Of a DNA stretch of 34,497 nt, positions 8,039-15,950 are shown piece after piece. The position numbers and the translations under genes were made by a program. The DNA is taken from positions 1 through 34,497 of the forward strand of contig SABY01000030.1 in assembly GCA_009928785.1 (NCBI GenBank). Reading direction: 5' to 3'. Origin of the DNA: Clostridia bacterium (GTDB lineage Bacteria; Bacteroidota; Bacteroidia; Bacteroidales; 4484-276). Positions within the stretch are counted from its first letter, which is position 1; each line of letters opens with the position of its first letter. The notes beneath the pieces are model-generated. The model did not search any database, was not told the DNA's origin, and saw nothing but the letters and a program-made list of their open reading frames with translations.

Positions 8039-8400
8039 CCAACCACAACCAACCATAACCAACCACTACCAATCACTACAAATTACTATCAATTACAACA
8101 AATCACAACAAATTACTATCAATTACAACAAATTACTACCAATTACTACCAATTACTATCAATTACAACCAACCACAACCAACCACAACCAACCACTACC
8201 AATCACAACCAACCACAACCAACCACTACCAATCACAACAAATTACTATCAATTACAACAAATTACTACCAATTACTATCAATTACAACAAATTACTACC
8301 AATTACTACCAATTACTATCAATTACAACCAACCACAACCAACCACAACCAACCACTACCAATCACAACAAATTACTATCAATTACAACAAATTACAACC
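8031..8400. repeat. Tandem array of 37 units of 10 bp, G-free on the + strand
   Basis: There are exactly 37 contiguous decamers with consensus AAYYACWAYM (for example aattacaacc, aaccacaacc, aattactatc). No G occurs on the + strand from 8027 to 8406. A higher-order repeat is present: units 9-18 (8111-8210) and units 25-34 (8271-8370) are 99/100 identical, a 160-bp period. There are no spacers. No frame can start on the + strand, because every start codon needs G. The minus strand carries six copies of ggttggttgtggttgg, which could fold as a two-layer G-quadruplex. The array lies between the arginine decarboxylase 3' end and the promoter of the pyk operon. Confidence 0.93.
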
Positions 8401-8420
8401 AATCCAGCCTCATAATATTA

Positions 8421-9812
8421 TTAATACCCCAACGTCTTGAGCATCGATTTAAAACTTTGTTCTTTGGCAAATAGCCGTGGATAGTAGTTTCCGTCTTCAT
8501 CCAGGTCGATGATGATGTGTTTGGGAGCTGGGATAAGACAATGTTGGATTCCGCCATATCCGCCAAGCGATTCCTGATAGGCGCCCGTGTGGAAAAATCC
8601 GATGTAAAGCGGATCCTGTTTATCGTATTTCGGGAGAAACACCGCGTTGAGGTGCGCCTCGTCGTTGTAATAATCCTGGCTGTCGCAGGTGAGGCCGCCG
8701 AGGCATACGCGTTCGTATTCGTAATCCCACCGATTGATTGGCAGCAGGATAAAACGTTGATTGATGGCCCATGAGTCGGGCAGGGTAGTCATAAAGGAAC
8801 TGTCGATCATGTTCCAGCGCTCGCGGTCGTTTTGCTGCTTTTGGTCGAGAATGGAATAGAGCACAGCACCGCTTTCGCCAACGGTAAACGAGCCAAACTC
8901 TGTAAAAATATTTGGTTCCGGCACGTTGTGCTGGTCGCAGGTCATCTTGATCTGCGCCACTATTTCTTCGGCCATGTACTCGTAGTCGTATTCAAAGCCC
9001 AGCGATCGCTTAATGGGGAAGCCTCCGCCAATATTCAGCGAATCCAGTTCCGGGCACTCTTTTTTCAATTCGGCATACGCCGTTATACTTTTGCTAAGCT
9101 CGTTCCAGTAGTAGGCCGTATCTTTTATTCCTGTATTAATAAAAAAATGGAGCATCTTCAGCTCGATGTCGGGATTGTTTTTGATTTGCTCCTGATAAAA
9201 TGGGATAATGTCGTTGTAGCGGATGCCCAGCCGTGAGGTGTAAAACGAAAACATTGGCTCCTCTTCCGAAGCTATCCGCAAGCCCACCTTGAATTTTCCT
9301 TTCACATGGTCTTTGTAATATTTCAACTCGTCCATATTGTCGAGCACCGGAATAGTGTTTACAAAACCTTCGTTGATGATGTTGGTGATATTTTCGAGGT
9401 ATTGCGCCCGTTTAAACCCATTGGAAACAATAAAGATGTCTTTGGTGATCAGCCCATTTTTGTATAGTTCTTCTATAATATTGATATCGAAGGCCGACGA
9501 AGTCTCGATGTTAACATTGTTTTTGAGCGCTTCTTCCATCACAAAAGAAAAGTGCGAACTCTTGGTGCAGTAGCAATAGCGGTACTCGGCATTGTAATCT
9601 ACTTTGGCCATGGCTACATTGAAGATGCGACGTGCTTTTTGTATCTGTTGCGAAATTTTGGGAAGATAGCTAAGCTTTACTGGTGTGCCGTACTGCTTGA
9701 TGATTTCCATCAGCGGGATGTCGTGGAAATAAAGCTCGTTGTCCTCTACATGAAACTCTTCTTGCGGGAAGTGAAAAGTCTGGTCAATCAGGTCGATGTA
9801 TTTTGTCTTCAT
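8421..9812 (-). CDS. speA: Arginine decarboxylase-like enzyme (fold type III, PLP)
   Basis: The 463-aa enzyme is of the alanine-racemase-fold PLP decarboxylases (Orn/DAP/Arg decarboxylase family 2). The PLP-binding Lys is K84 in YCTKSSHF. The phosphate-binding NIGGGFP is at about residues 256-262. The substrate-side CDSQDYY motif near 374 matches the conserved C-D-S-x-D of the family. It would make agmatine from arginine for polyamine synthesis. It is shorter than the roughly 630-aa proteobacterial SpeA and resembles the short form found in Bacteroidetes. Diaminopimelate or ornithine decarboxylase activity is less likely but not excluded. It is monocistronic, with the 10-bp array just downstream. 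Confidence 0.8.
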   Translation of the reverse strand: MKTKYIDLIDQTFHFPQEEFHVEDNELYFHDIPLMEIIKQYGTPVKLSYLPKISQQIQKARRIFNVAMAKVDYNAEYRYCYCTKSSHFSFVMEEALKNNVNIETSSAFDINIIEELYKNGLITKDIFIVSNGFKRAQYLENITNIINEGFVNTIPVLDNMDELKYYKDHVKGKFKVGLRIASEEEPMFSFYTSRLGIRYNDIIPFYQEQIKNNPDIELKMLHFFINTGIKDTAYYWNELSKSITAYAELKKECPELDSLNIGGGFPIKRSLGFEYDYEYMAEEIVAQIKMTCDQHNVPEPNIFTEFGSFTVGESGAVLYSILDQKQQNDRERWNMIDSSFMTTLPDSWAINQRFILLPINRWDYEYERVCLGGLTCDSQDYYNDEAHLNAVFLPKYDKQDPLYIGFFHTGAYQESLGGYGGIQHCLIPAPKHIIIDLDEDGNYYPRLFAKEQSFKSMLKTLGY

Positions 9813-9852
9813 TGTTTTAATAATTATTTAATCGTTTTGGTTTTCAAAAAAA

Positions 9853-9875
9853 ATGCAAATGTAACTCACTTGCAT
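9853..9875 (-). promoter_or_regulatory. Promoter of the decarboxylase gene overlapped by an inverted repeat
   Basis: On the minus strand tacatttg (9863-9856) is an exact TAnnTTTG element, 43 bp before the ATG, with a run of T about 18-22 bp upstream. An inverted repeat atgcaa (9853-9858) / ttgcat (9870-9875) brackets it, so a bound dimer would block the promoter. Confidence 0.5.
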
Positions 9876-10022
9876 CTTGTAAAAACGATAAAAGTAAACA
9901 AATCCGATTTGGAGAAAGTTTAAAAGCGATAAATGATTTTCAAGGATTTTGGGTCAGGCTAAAAAACCAAGTTTTAAAAAGGAGCATATTGGCGGTTTTT
10001 GCTCAGCAACTCCCATCCACAA

Positions 10023-10646
10023 CTATTTTGATGAATTCCTCTCCTGGTGCTTCCACCGCAGCGTTGCCACCAGACGATCGATGTCGGCCACAATATAATC
10101 TATCACCGGCTGCAGCGAATCGTTGTTGGGCGTAACATCAAAATACAAAGCGCCGCGTAAAAAATTGTGTGTGCTGTCGGTAACCCAAAACTGGAACGGT
10201 GAAGCTACGTCGCGCCCGTCGATAGTGTAAGCCAACCCATAAACTTTTTGGCCTTTACGGTCGATGGTCGATTCTTTTATGCCCAGAGCTTTGGGCGCAT
10301 GTTTAAAAACCATTTCATGGGCATCTTTTTGCAAATTGTATAGCGGGAGGCTGTCGAGTGATTTGTGGCTTAGATACACCGAAGCATGATAGGCCGGATA
10401 GTCGATGTTCATCCAGTAAGGGTTGTGCTGGTTGGCCTCGTCGAAACGCAGCCGGGCAGCCGACGAATATTCAAATTGGTATGGAAAGGTGCTGTCGAAA
10501 GTTACGTATGCACGGGCAGGCAAATCGATACGCATGTATCCGCGCGGACGTGGATATCCGGGGTCGTTTTGGCACGAAGCAAACGAAATCATTATCATTA
10601 AAATAAAAAAAGAGTAAACGAAGGAGCCTTTGGGCGATGATAGCAT
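10023..10646 (-). CDS. gldD: Gliding motility lipoprotein GldD
   Basis: The 207-aa protein has a lipoprotein signal with lipobox FASC (Cys25). The mature start PGYPRPRGYMRIDLP is highly characteristic of GldD. The middle part has YPAYHASVYLSHK and FKHAPKALGIKES, and the protein ends in a helix-rich tail. GldD is needed for gliding and T9SS function in Flavobacterium johnsoniae. Its partner GldE is encoded 11 bp upstream, the usual order ssb-gldE-gldD in this phylum. Many non-gliding Bacteroidetes keep the pair for secretion, so motility cannot be inferred. Confidence 0.93.
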   Translation of the reverse strand: MLSSPKGSFVYSFFILMIMISFASCQNDPGYPRPRGYMRIDLPARAYVTFDSTFPYQFEYSSAARLRFDEANQHNPYWMNIDYPAYHASVYLSHKSLDSLPLYNLQKDAHEMVFKHAPKALGIKESTIDRKGQKVYGLAYTIDGRDVASPFQFWVTDSTHNFLRGALYFDVTPNNDSLQPVIDYIVADIDRLVATLRWKHQERNSSK

Positions 10647-10657
10647 GTGATGAGAGC

Positions 10658-11995
10658 TTACGTAATTTTTGTGAGGATTTCTTCGATGCGGCGATTGCTC
10701 ACCTTTTTGATGATAAACTCGAAATTCAAAAATTTAGTGCTTGCATTTACCGGTGGTATGCGGCCTTCTATCTCCAGTATTAGTCCGGCCAGGGTTTCGC
10801 TGTCGCCTTTTTTCTCTTCAAAAAGCCTGTCTTCGATGCCCAGAATTTTGCAGAAATCATTCAGCAGGATTTTCCCTTCAAACAAATAGTTTTTGTCGTC
10901 TATTTTGGTGTAGGCAATCTCGTCTTCCTCGCTGTCGAACTCATCGGAAATCTCGCCCACAATCTCCTCAAGAATATCTTCGAGCGTAACGATGCCGGAG
11001 GTGCCGCCATATTCATCCACCACGATGGCCATGTGAATTTTCTTTTGCTGAAACTCCTGCAAGAGGTCGTTGATTTTTTTGTTTTCTGGAACAAAAAAGG
11101 CAGGACGCAGCAGCGCGCTCCAATTAAAATCGGGTGGTTTGTCGAGGTGCGGTAACAAATCTTTTACGTAAAGTATGCCAGCTATCTTGTCAAAGTTTTC
11201 GGCATAGGCCGGGATGCGGGAGTAGCCGGCATCCAGTATTAGCTCCATTAGCTGGGCATACGATGTGCCGATCTCGATGGCCGACACGTCGAGGCGGGGT
11301 TTCATGATCTCTTTGGCGTCGATATCGCCAAACTTGACGATGCCTTTTAGGATTTTTCGGTCTTCTTCGTGGGTGTTGCTGTCGGAGGTTAGCTCGATGG
11401 CTTCGGAAAGTTCGCTCATGGAGAGCTGCGGCGGATTGCGCTGCAGGCGGCGGTCGAGTAGCGACGAACTTTTTACCAGCAGGCTGCTGAGCGGATAAAA
11501 AATGGTGATGAGGACACGCAATGGGCGCGCCATGAATACGGCAAACTTCATTGGCCTGAATGATGCGTAAATCTTGGGCATTATTTCGCCCAGTATCAGC
11601 AGCAGCGATGTAACCACCACCACCTGCACCACAAAAGCCAGTACCGGCCTTAGCGACAGGTCCACCATATTGGCCATAATGTAAGTGGACAAAACAATGA
11701 TGGCAACATTCACAAAATTGTTGGTGATGAGAATGGTTGCCAGTAAGCGTTTTGGGCGCTCCAGCAGTTCATTAACCAAATCGCTGGTGCTGTTATGGTC
11801 GGCGCGCAACTGCTTGCGCTGTGTGGGGTTAAGTGAAAAAAAAGCAATTTCTGATCCGGAAATCAAGGCTGAAATCATCAGCAAAGCAAGCATCACTACC
11901 ATACCCAAAATCACCTGAAAAGTGACAGGTCGGAAAAAAACCTCATTGAGCAGGAGCATGTCCTTCAGAAGTGAGGCAACGTCAGGGTCTTCCAA
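10658..11995 (-). CDS. gldE: GldE, CNNM/CorC-like membrane protein
   Basis: The 445-aa protein has an N-terminal DUF21/CNNM membrane domain (several helices at about residues 20-170). A CBS-domain pair follows at about 215-335, including MKPRLDVSAIEIGTSYAQLM and VVDEYGGTSGIVTLEDILEE. The C-terminal CorC_HlyC domain is at about 350-440. This is the GldE arrangement, related to magnesium/cobalt transporters. It functions with GldD in T9SS and gliding. The annotated start is TTG (11993-11995), keeping the EDPD N terminus that I recall as common in GldE proteins. The alternative is ATG at 11959, 12 codons later. Confidence 0.92.
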   Translation of the reverse strand: MEDPDVASLLKDMLLLNEVFFRPVTFQVILGMVVMLALLMISALISGSEIAFFSLNPTQRKQLRADHNSTSDLVNELLERPKRLLATILITNNFVNVAIIVLSTYIMANMVDLSLRPVLAFVVQVVVVTSLLLILGEIMPKIYASFRPMKFAVFMARPLRVLITIFYPLSSLLVKSSSLLDRRLQRNPPQLSMSELSEAIELTSDSNTHEEDRKILKGIVKFGDIDAKEIMKPRLDVSAIEIGTSYAQLMELILDAGYSRIPAYAENFDKIAGILYVKDLLPHLDKPPDFNWSALLRPAFFVPENKKINDLLQEFQQKKIHMAIVVDEYGGTSGIVTLEDILEEIVGEISDEFDSEEDEIAYTKIDDKNYLFEGKILLNDFCKILGIEDRLFEEKKGDSETLAGLILEIEGRIPPVNASTKFLNFEFIIKKVSNRRIEEILTKIT

Positions 11996-12107
11996 AATTA
12001 AGCGCGATTAATTCGACAAAAAGATTCGTTGCAAAAACGGTTGCAAAAATAACGATTTAAATTCTGCATCTGTTTTTGTTGGACAAAGGCTGATGTATTG
12101 GACATTA

Positions 12108-12524
12108 TCAGAAGGGAAGGTCGTCGGTAGGGCCTTCTTCGGGTGGCGGCTCCTGGAAGTTTTCGTTGGTGGCCGCAGGAGGCGCCTGGTAAGTTCCCTG
12201 TTCGTGGCGCGGCGTCAGCCGGTTTATCTTGTCGGCGATAACTTCGGTGAAGTAATGCTTTACACCATCCTTGTCGTAGGTGCGCGTTTTCAGCTTGCCT
12301 TCGATGTACACCATGTCACCTTTTACAAGATTTTTTTCGGCCATCCAGCGCCACAGTACCACATTATGCCACTCGGTTTGCTCCACCCAGTTGCCTTCTT
12401 TGTCTTTGTAGCTCTCGGTGGTAGCTACTGTTACGTTGGCGCGTTTTACGCCGTTTTCAAATGTCATTATTTCCGGGTCTCTGCCCAGATTTCCAATCAG
12501 AATAACTTTATTAATACCTGCCAT
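12108..12524 (-). CDS. ssb: Single-stranded DNA-binding protein
   Basis: This 138-aa protein has the OB-fold core at about residues 1-105, starting INKVILIGNLGRDPE and including WVEQTEWHNVVLW and GDMVYIEGKLKTR. A Pro/Glu-rich linker leads to the acidic tip DDLPF, the partner-binding tail of SSB. It coats ssDNA in replication and repair. The gene heads the ssb-gldE-gldD cluster, with a 112-bp gap before gldE. Confidence 0.97.
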   Translation of the reverse strand: MAGINKVILIGNLGRDPEIMTFENGVKRANVTVATTESYKDKEGNWVEQTEWHNVVLWRWMAEKNLVKGDMVYIEGKLKTRTYDKDGVKHYFTEVIADKINRLTPRHEQGTYQAPPAATNENFQEPPPEEGPTDDLPF

Positions 12525-12553
12525 AGCTTTATGTTTTTATGATTAATAACCAA

Positions 12554-12561
12554 CAAATGTA
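12554..12561 (-). promoter_or_regulatory. -7 promoter element of ssb
   Basis: On the minus strand tacatttg matches TAnnTTTG exactly, 29 bp before the ssb ATG. No clear -33 TTG lies at 19-21 bp. Confidence 0.5.
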
Positions 12562-12642
12562 ATTATTTATCTGCAAAGAGGAGGAATTTGTTAGCCATTT
12601 TTTTTTACAGATGTTTTACTAAAGATGTTATTGTGAGTTTTG

Positions 12643-12650
12643 TAATTTTG
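12643..12650 (+). promoter_or_regulatory. -7 promoter element of the TPR histidine kinase gene
   Basis: taattttg matches TAnnTTTG, 24 bp before the ATG at 12675. It is divergent from the ssb promoter across a 150-bp gap. Confidence 0.5.
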
Positions 12651-12674
12651 TAAAATATTATCAATCAATATGCA

Positions 12675-14729
12675 ATGAAGCTGCTTGTGCAAATATTTAT
12701 AGTCTTTTTTTTTATTGGTTCCCTTCAAGGACAATTGCAATACCGGAGCAGCGACAGTTTGCGTAAGGCCTTATCAGAACTGAGTGCTGAGGATCGTGCC
12801 GGTAAAGTGGAGTTGCTCATCAAATTTTCATCCGAAACATATTATAACGACACCAGCCTGGCATTTGGCTATGCCAGCGATGCGCTTCTGCTTGCGCAAG
12901 CCACCCGCGACAAAGAGTTGATGGCAAAAGCCGCCAAAAATCTGGGAAAGCTGTATTATCGCAAAAGCGATTTTAGCAACGCATTAAAATATTTCAAGCT
13001 TACCCTGCAATACAATACCGATGCGGGCGACGTAAACGAAATGGCCGCCAGTTATAATAATATCGGCGTTGTGTTCAACAGGCTGGGCTATTACGATTTG
13101 GCTCTGCAAAATCATCTGCAGCAGCAGCGCATCAACGAGGAAACCGGCAATCTGCAAGGGCTGGCTATCTCCAATCGCAACATAGGCAACATTTATATCA
13201 ATCTGAAAGAAAACGATAAAGCGTTGCAGTATTATCAGGCTTCGCTCGAAATTTCTGAGCAACTCGACGATAGCACTTCCATAGCTACCGCCCTCATCAA
13301 TCTGGGTGTTGTAAATACAGAACTGGAGCGCTATGAGCAAGCCCGTCGCTATCTGAGCAAGGCTTTGATGATGAAAATAAATACCAACGACAAAGTGAAC
13401 ATCACTGTGCTTTATGCCAATTTGGGCGTAGTGGCAGTATCACAAAACGACCTCCGGCAGGCCATCAGTTATTTTGAGCAGAGCCTTGAGCTTGCGCGCC
13501 AGATCAATCATCGGCATTATATGGCAGTGGCATTGAAAAACCTGGGCGAGTCGTACCTAAAACTTGGAGAGCCTGTGGCCAGCTACGGCTACCTGATGGA
13601 GGCACTCACGGTTTCCAAACAAATAGATGCACGCGACCTTACCGCCAGCATTCATGCTACCCTTTCGCGGTGGTACGAAGAGCAAAACGACTTTGCCCAG
13701 GCACTCGACAATTTCCGTGTTGCCACCACCATCCGCGATAGCTTATTGAACAGCGAAAAGAGCCGCCAGATGAAAAATATGCAACTGGTGTATGAGGTGG
13801 AGAAAAAAGAATCAGAAATTTTGGGTCAGAAAGTTGCTATCGAACGCCTCAAAACCGGTCAGGTTTACTTACTGCTTGGTATCGTTATTGTCCTGGCGCT
13901 GGTGTTTGTGTTTTATTATCGCTACCGCACCAAGCGCAAGCTGAGCCGCCAGCTCGAAGAAAAAGTGGCCATAGCACTAAACAAAGAAAAAGAACAGCAA
14001 CAAATCATTGCGCATCAGTCGAGCCTAACCTCGCTGGGTGAGCTGGCTTCGGCAATAGCACACGAAATTAAGCAGCCATTGCAAAATATTTTGCTGGCCA
14101 ATGAAGATTTACAGATAGAAAACGCCGCCGGGAAAATTGATAAAAACACCATTGCAGATATTACTTCCGACATTAACGAAGACATCCGCCGCATTAAATT
14201 TATCATCAGCGAAGTCAGCAATTTTTCGCGCGGACAGCTCGAAGACATCACCGAGTGGTTCGACGCCAACACCCACATAAAAAATGCCTTTTCGCTGGCG
14301 CGAATTAAATTCTCTAACAATCATATCCGTGTCGATTTTGATCTCGACGAAAATATCCCCAACATTCGCGGTAACCCCTATAAATTCGAGCAGGTGGTTG
14401 TGATATTTTACAACAATGCCAAAGATGCTATCGATGAAAAAGAACAGAAACTGGAAGAAGCTTTCGATAAAATGATGCGCGTAAAGAGCTACTGCGAAGG
14501 CACGAATGTGATTATAGAAGTTGCCGACAATGGCATTGGCATTCCGGAGATTAACCGGACAAGGATTTTCATGCCTTTTTTTACTACCAAGCCCTTGGGC
14601 AAAGGCTCTGGTCTGGGGCTAAGTATTTCGCTGGGAATAGCCAAAGAAATGGACGGCCGCATCGAAATGGAAAGCCGGGAAATGGAAGGGACAGTGATGC
14701 GCTTAATGATACCACTGAAAAAAATTTAA
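12675..14729 (+). CDS. TPR-containing sensor histidine kinase
   Basis: The 684-aa protein has a signal peptide (about 1-20, ending SLQGQ) and a periplasmic TPR region at about 65-350 with six or more repeats (for example NNIGVVFNRLGYYDLALQ, NIGNIYINLKENDKALQY). A transmembrane helix lies at about 394-413, followed by a coiled coil. The kinase core has an H-box with AIAHEIKQPLQNI and His463. The N-box NNAKDAIDE is near 577-585, the G1 box DNGIGIPE starts at Asp618, and the G2 box GKGSGLGLSI is near 641-650. No receiver domain or adjacent response-regulator gene is present, so it is an orphan sensor. The periplasmic TPR part probably binds a protein or peptide signal. Confidence 0.93.
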   Translation: MKLLVQIFIVFFFIGSLQGQLQYRSSDSLRKALSELSAEDRAGKVELLIKFSSETYYNDTSLAFGYASDALLLAQATRDKELMAKAAKNLGKLYYRKSDFSNALKYFKLTLQYNTDAGDVNEMAASYNNIGVVFNRLGYYDLALQNHLQQQRINEETGNLQGLAISNRNIGNIYINLKENDKALQYYQASLEISEQLDDSTSIATALINLGVVNTELERYEQARRYLSKALMMKINTNDKVNITVLYANLGVVAVSQNDLRQAISYFEQSLELARQINHRHYMAVALKNLGESYLKLGEPVASYGYLMEALTVSKQIDARDLTASIHATLSRWYEEQNDFAQALDNFRVATTIRDSLLNSEKSRQMKNMQLVYEVEKKESEILGQKVAIERLKTGQVYLLLGIVIVLALVFVFYYRYRTKRKLSRQLEEKVAIALNKEKEQQQIIAHQSSLTSLGELASAIAHEIKQPLQNILLANEDLQIENAAGKIDKNTIADITSDINEDIRRIKFIISEVSNFSRGQLEDITEWFDANTHIKNAFSLARIKFSNNHIRVDFDLDENIPNIRGNPYKFEQVVVIFYNNAKDAIDEKEQKLEEAFDKMMRVKSYCEGTNVIIEVADNGIGIPEINRTRIFMPFFTTKPLGKGSGLGLSISLGIAKEMDGRIEMESREMEGTVMRLMIPLKKI

Positions 14730-14734
14730 TTTTG
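14727..14734 (+). promoter_or_regulatory. -7 promoter element of metF overlapping the kinase stop codon
   Basis: taattttg matches TAnnTTTG and starts on the TAA stop of the kinase gene, 30 bp before the metF ATG. No good -33 element is seen. Confidence 0.4.
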
Positions 14735-14764
14735 CCTGCCCTTCTACCGGGATAAATCTGCTTT

Positions 14765-15721
14765 ATGAAAATTATCGACCAACTCAAAAATACAGACAAA
14801 ACCTTGTTTTCGTTCGAGCTGCTGCCCCCTATGAAAGGTGGCGACATCGAAACGGTGTATCAACTCATCGATCCATTGATACCCTTTGAGCCTGTCAACG
14901 TCAACATTACGTACCATCAGCAGGAGGTGATTTATAAAAAACTCGTCAACGGCCTGTTACAAAAAAAGACCATCCGCAAACGTCCCGGAACGGTGGCCAT
15001 CTCTGCGGCCATCAAATATCGCTATCCGCAGCTCGAAGTCATTCCGCATCTTATCTGTGGGGGTTTTACGCGCTCCGAAACGGAATATGCCCTTATCGAT
15101 TTGCATTTTCTGGGCATCAAAAATCTATTGGTGCTGCGTGGCGATCCACCCAAAACACAGCGTTTTTTCCGTCCGGAACCTGAAGGGCACGAATATGTGG
15201 TGGATTTGGTGCGACAGATCATAAACCTGAATCACGGCAAATACCTCGACGAAGACCTCCACAACTCCACTGCCACTGATTTCTCGGTGGGCGTTGCCGG
15301 CTATCCCGAAAAGCATTTCGAAGCCGCCAACATGGATGTCGATCTGCAATATCTCAAAGAAAAAATCGACGCTGGAGCCGAATACATCGTCACACAAATG
15401 TTTTTTGATAACAATAAGTATTTTGATTTTGTCGATCGTTGCCGCGCGGCAGGCATACAGGTTCCCATCATACCGGGCTTAAAACCCATCACCCGGCTCG
15501 ACGACCTGAAGGCACTTCCGCTGGTTTTCCACATCGACATCCCCGAAGCACTCGCCGCCGAAGTACGCGCCTGCAACACCGACCGTCAAGCCTGGGAACT
15601 TGGCGTAGAGTGGACTATAAGCCAATCGCTGGAACTAAAAAAATATGGCGTACCGGCTCTCCATTATTTCACCATCGGCATGACCGAAAACATCCGGCAA
15701 ATCGCCAAAAAGGTGTTTTAA
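14765..15721 (+). CDS. metF: Methylenetetrahydrofolate reductase
   Basis: The 318-aa enzyme reduces 5,10-methylene-THF to 5-methyl-THF for methionine synthesis, using FAD. The N-terminal FSFELLPPMKGGD pattern holds the catalytic Glu of the family. VNVNITYHQQ follows at about residues 43-52. LLVLRGDPP near 120-128 and FSVGVAGYPEKH near 177-188 are MetF hallmarks, and TQMFFDNNKYF near 215-225 binds folate and FAD. Length is normal. It starts 35 bp after the kinase gene and could be co-transcribed or use its own promoter. No S-box or other riboswitch is seen in the short leader. Confidence 0.95.
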   Translation: MKIIDQLKNTDKTLFSFELLPPMKGGDIETVYQLIDPLIPFEPVNVNITYHQQEVIYKKLVNGLLQKKTIRKRPGTVAISAAIKYRYPQLEVIPHLICGGFTRSETEYALIDLHFLGIKNLLVLRGDPPKTQRFFRPEPEGHEYVVDLVRQIINLNHGKYLDEDLHNSTATDFSVGVAGYPEKHFEAANMDVDLQYLKEKIDAGAEYIVTQMFFDNNKYFDFVDRCRAAGIQVPIIPGLKPITRLDDLKALPLVFHIDIPEALAAEVRACNTDRQAWELGVEWTISQSLELKKYGVPALHYFTIGMTENIRQIAKKVF

Positions 15722-15740
15722 AATATTAAGCGAATCATAA

Positions 15741-15780
15741 AAAAACCACCGCCATTTTGCAACAGCGGAGGTTTTTATTT
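15741..15780. terminator. Bidirectional terminator between metF and the orphan sorting-domain end
   Basis: Arms aaaccaccgc (15743-15752) and gcggaggttt (15765-15774) pair with one mismatch around a 12-nt loop, with T runs on both strands. The sequence is nearly identical to the terminator at 27281-27320. Confidence 0.75.
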
Positions 15781-15798
15781 TTAATAAATAAAATTCGA

Positions 15799-15888
15799 TT
15801 ATTGAATGATCAGCTTTCGCTGAATAGTGAAGTCGGCGGTGCGGATGCGTGCTACGTAAACACCTGCCGGAAGCTGCGAAATAGATAC
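15799..15888 (-). pseudogene. Orphan 3' end of a T9SS cargo gene (C-terminal sorting-domain remnant)
   Basis: On the minus strand the frame reads [19 protein letters not shown], then TIQRKLIIQ and a stop at 15799-15801. This is the last strand pair of a type A T9SS sorting domain. No start codon or body exists: the 15951-19574 gene and its terminator lie directly upstream. Positions 15738-15882 align without gaps to 27279-27423, the 3' end of the papain-repeat gene plus its terminator, with about 10 differences (about 93% identity). It is a remnant of a deleted or replaced cargo gene, or a duplicated 3' end. It could be read only by readthrough past the terminator at 15889-15925. Confidence 0.8.
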
Positions 15889-15925
15889 AAAAAAGCTGCT
15901 CTGACCATTAGGGTCAAAGCAGCTT
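15889..15925 (-). terminator. Terminator of the 1207-aa T9SS cargo gene
   Basis: Arms at 15893-15906 and 15912-15925 (14 bp, one mismatch) enclose a 5-nt loop. On the minus strand the hairpin is followed by six T. It lies 25 bp after the stop at 15951, a classic intrinsic terminator. Confidence 0.8.
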
Positions 15926-15950
15926 ATCAAGTTGATAGTAGTACGACAAG

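Noticed and set aside
8031..8400. CRISPR array
   Set aside because: The units are 10 bp, contiguous and without unique spacers, and no cas gene is in the window. The same reasoning applies to the 14-bp array at 5066-5499.
14727..14764. SAM or cobalamin riboswitch before metF
   Set aside because: The gap to the upstream stop is only 35 bp, too short for these aptamers, and no matching conserved core is present.
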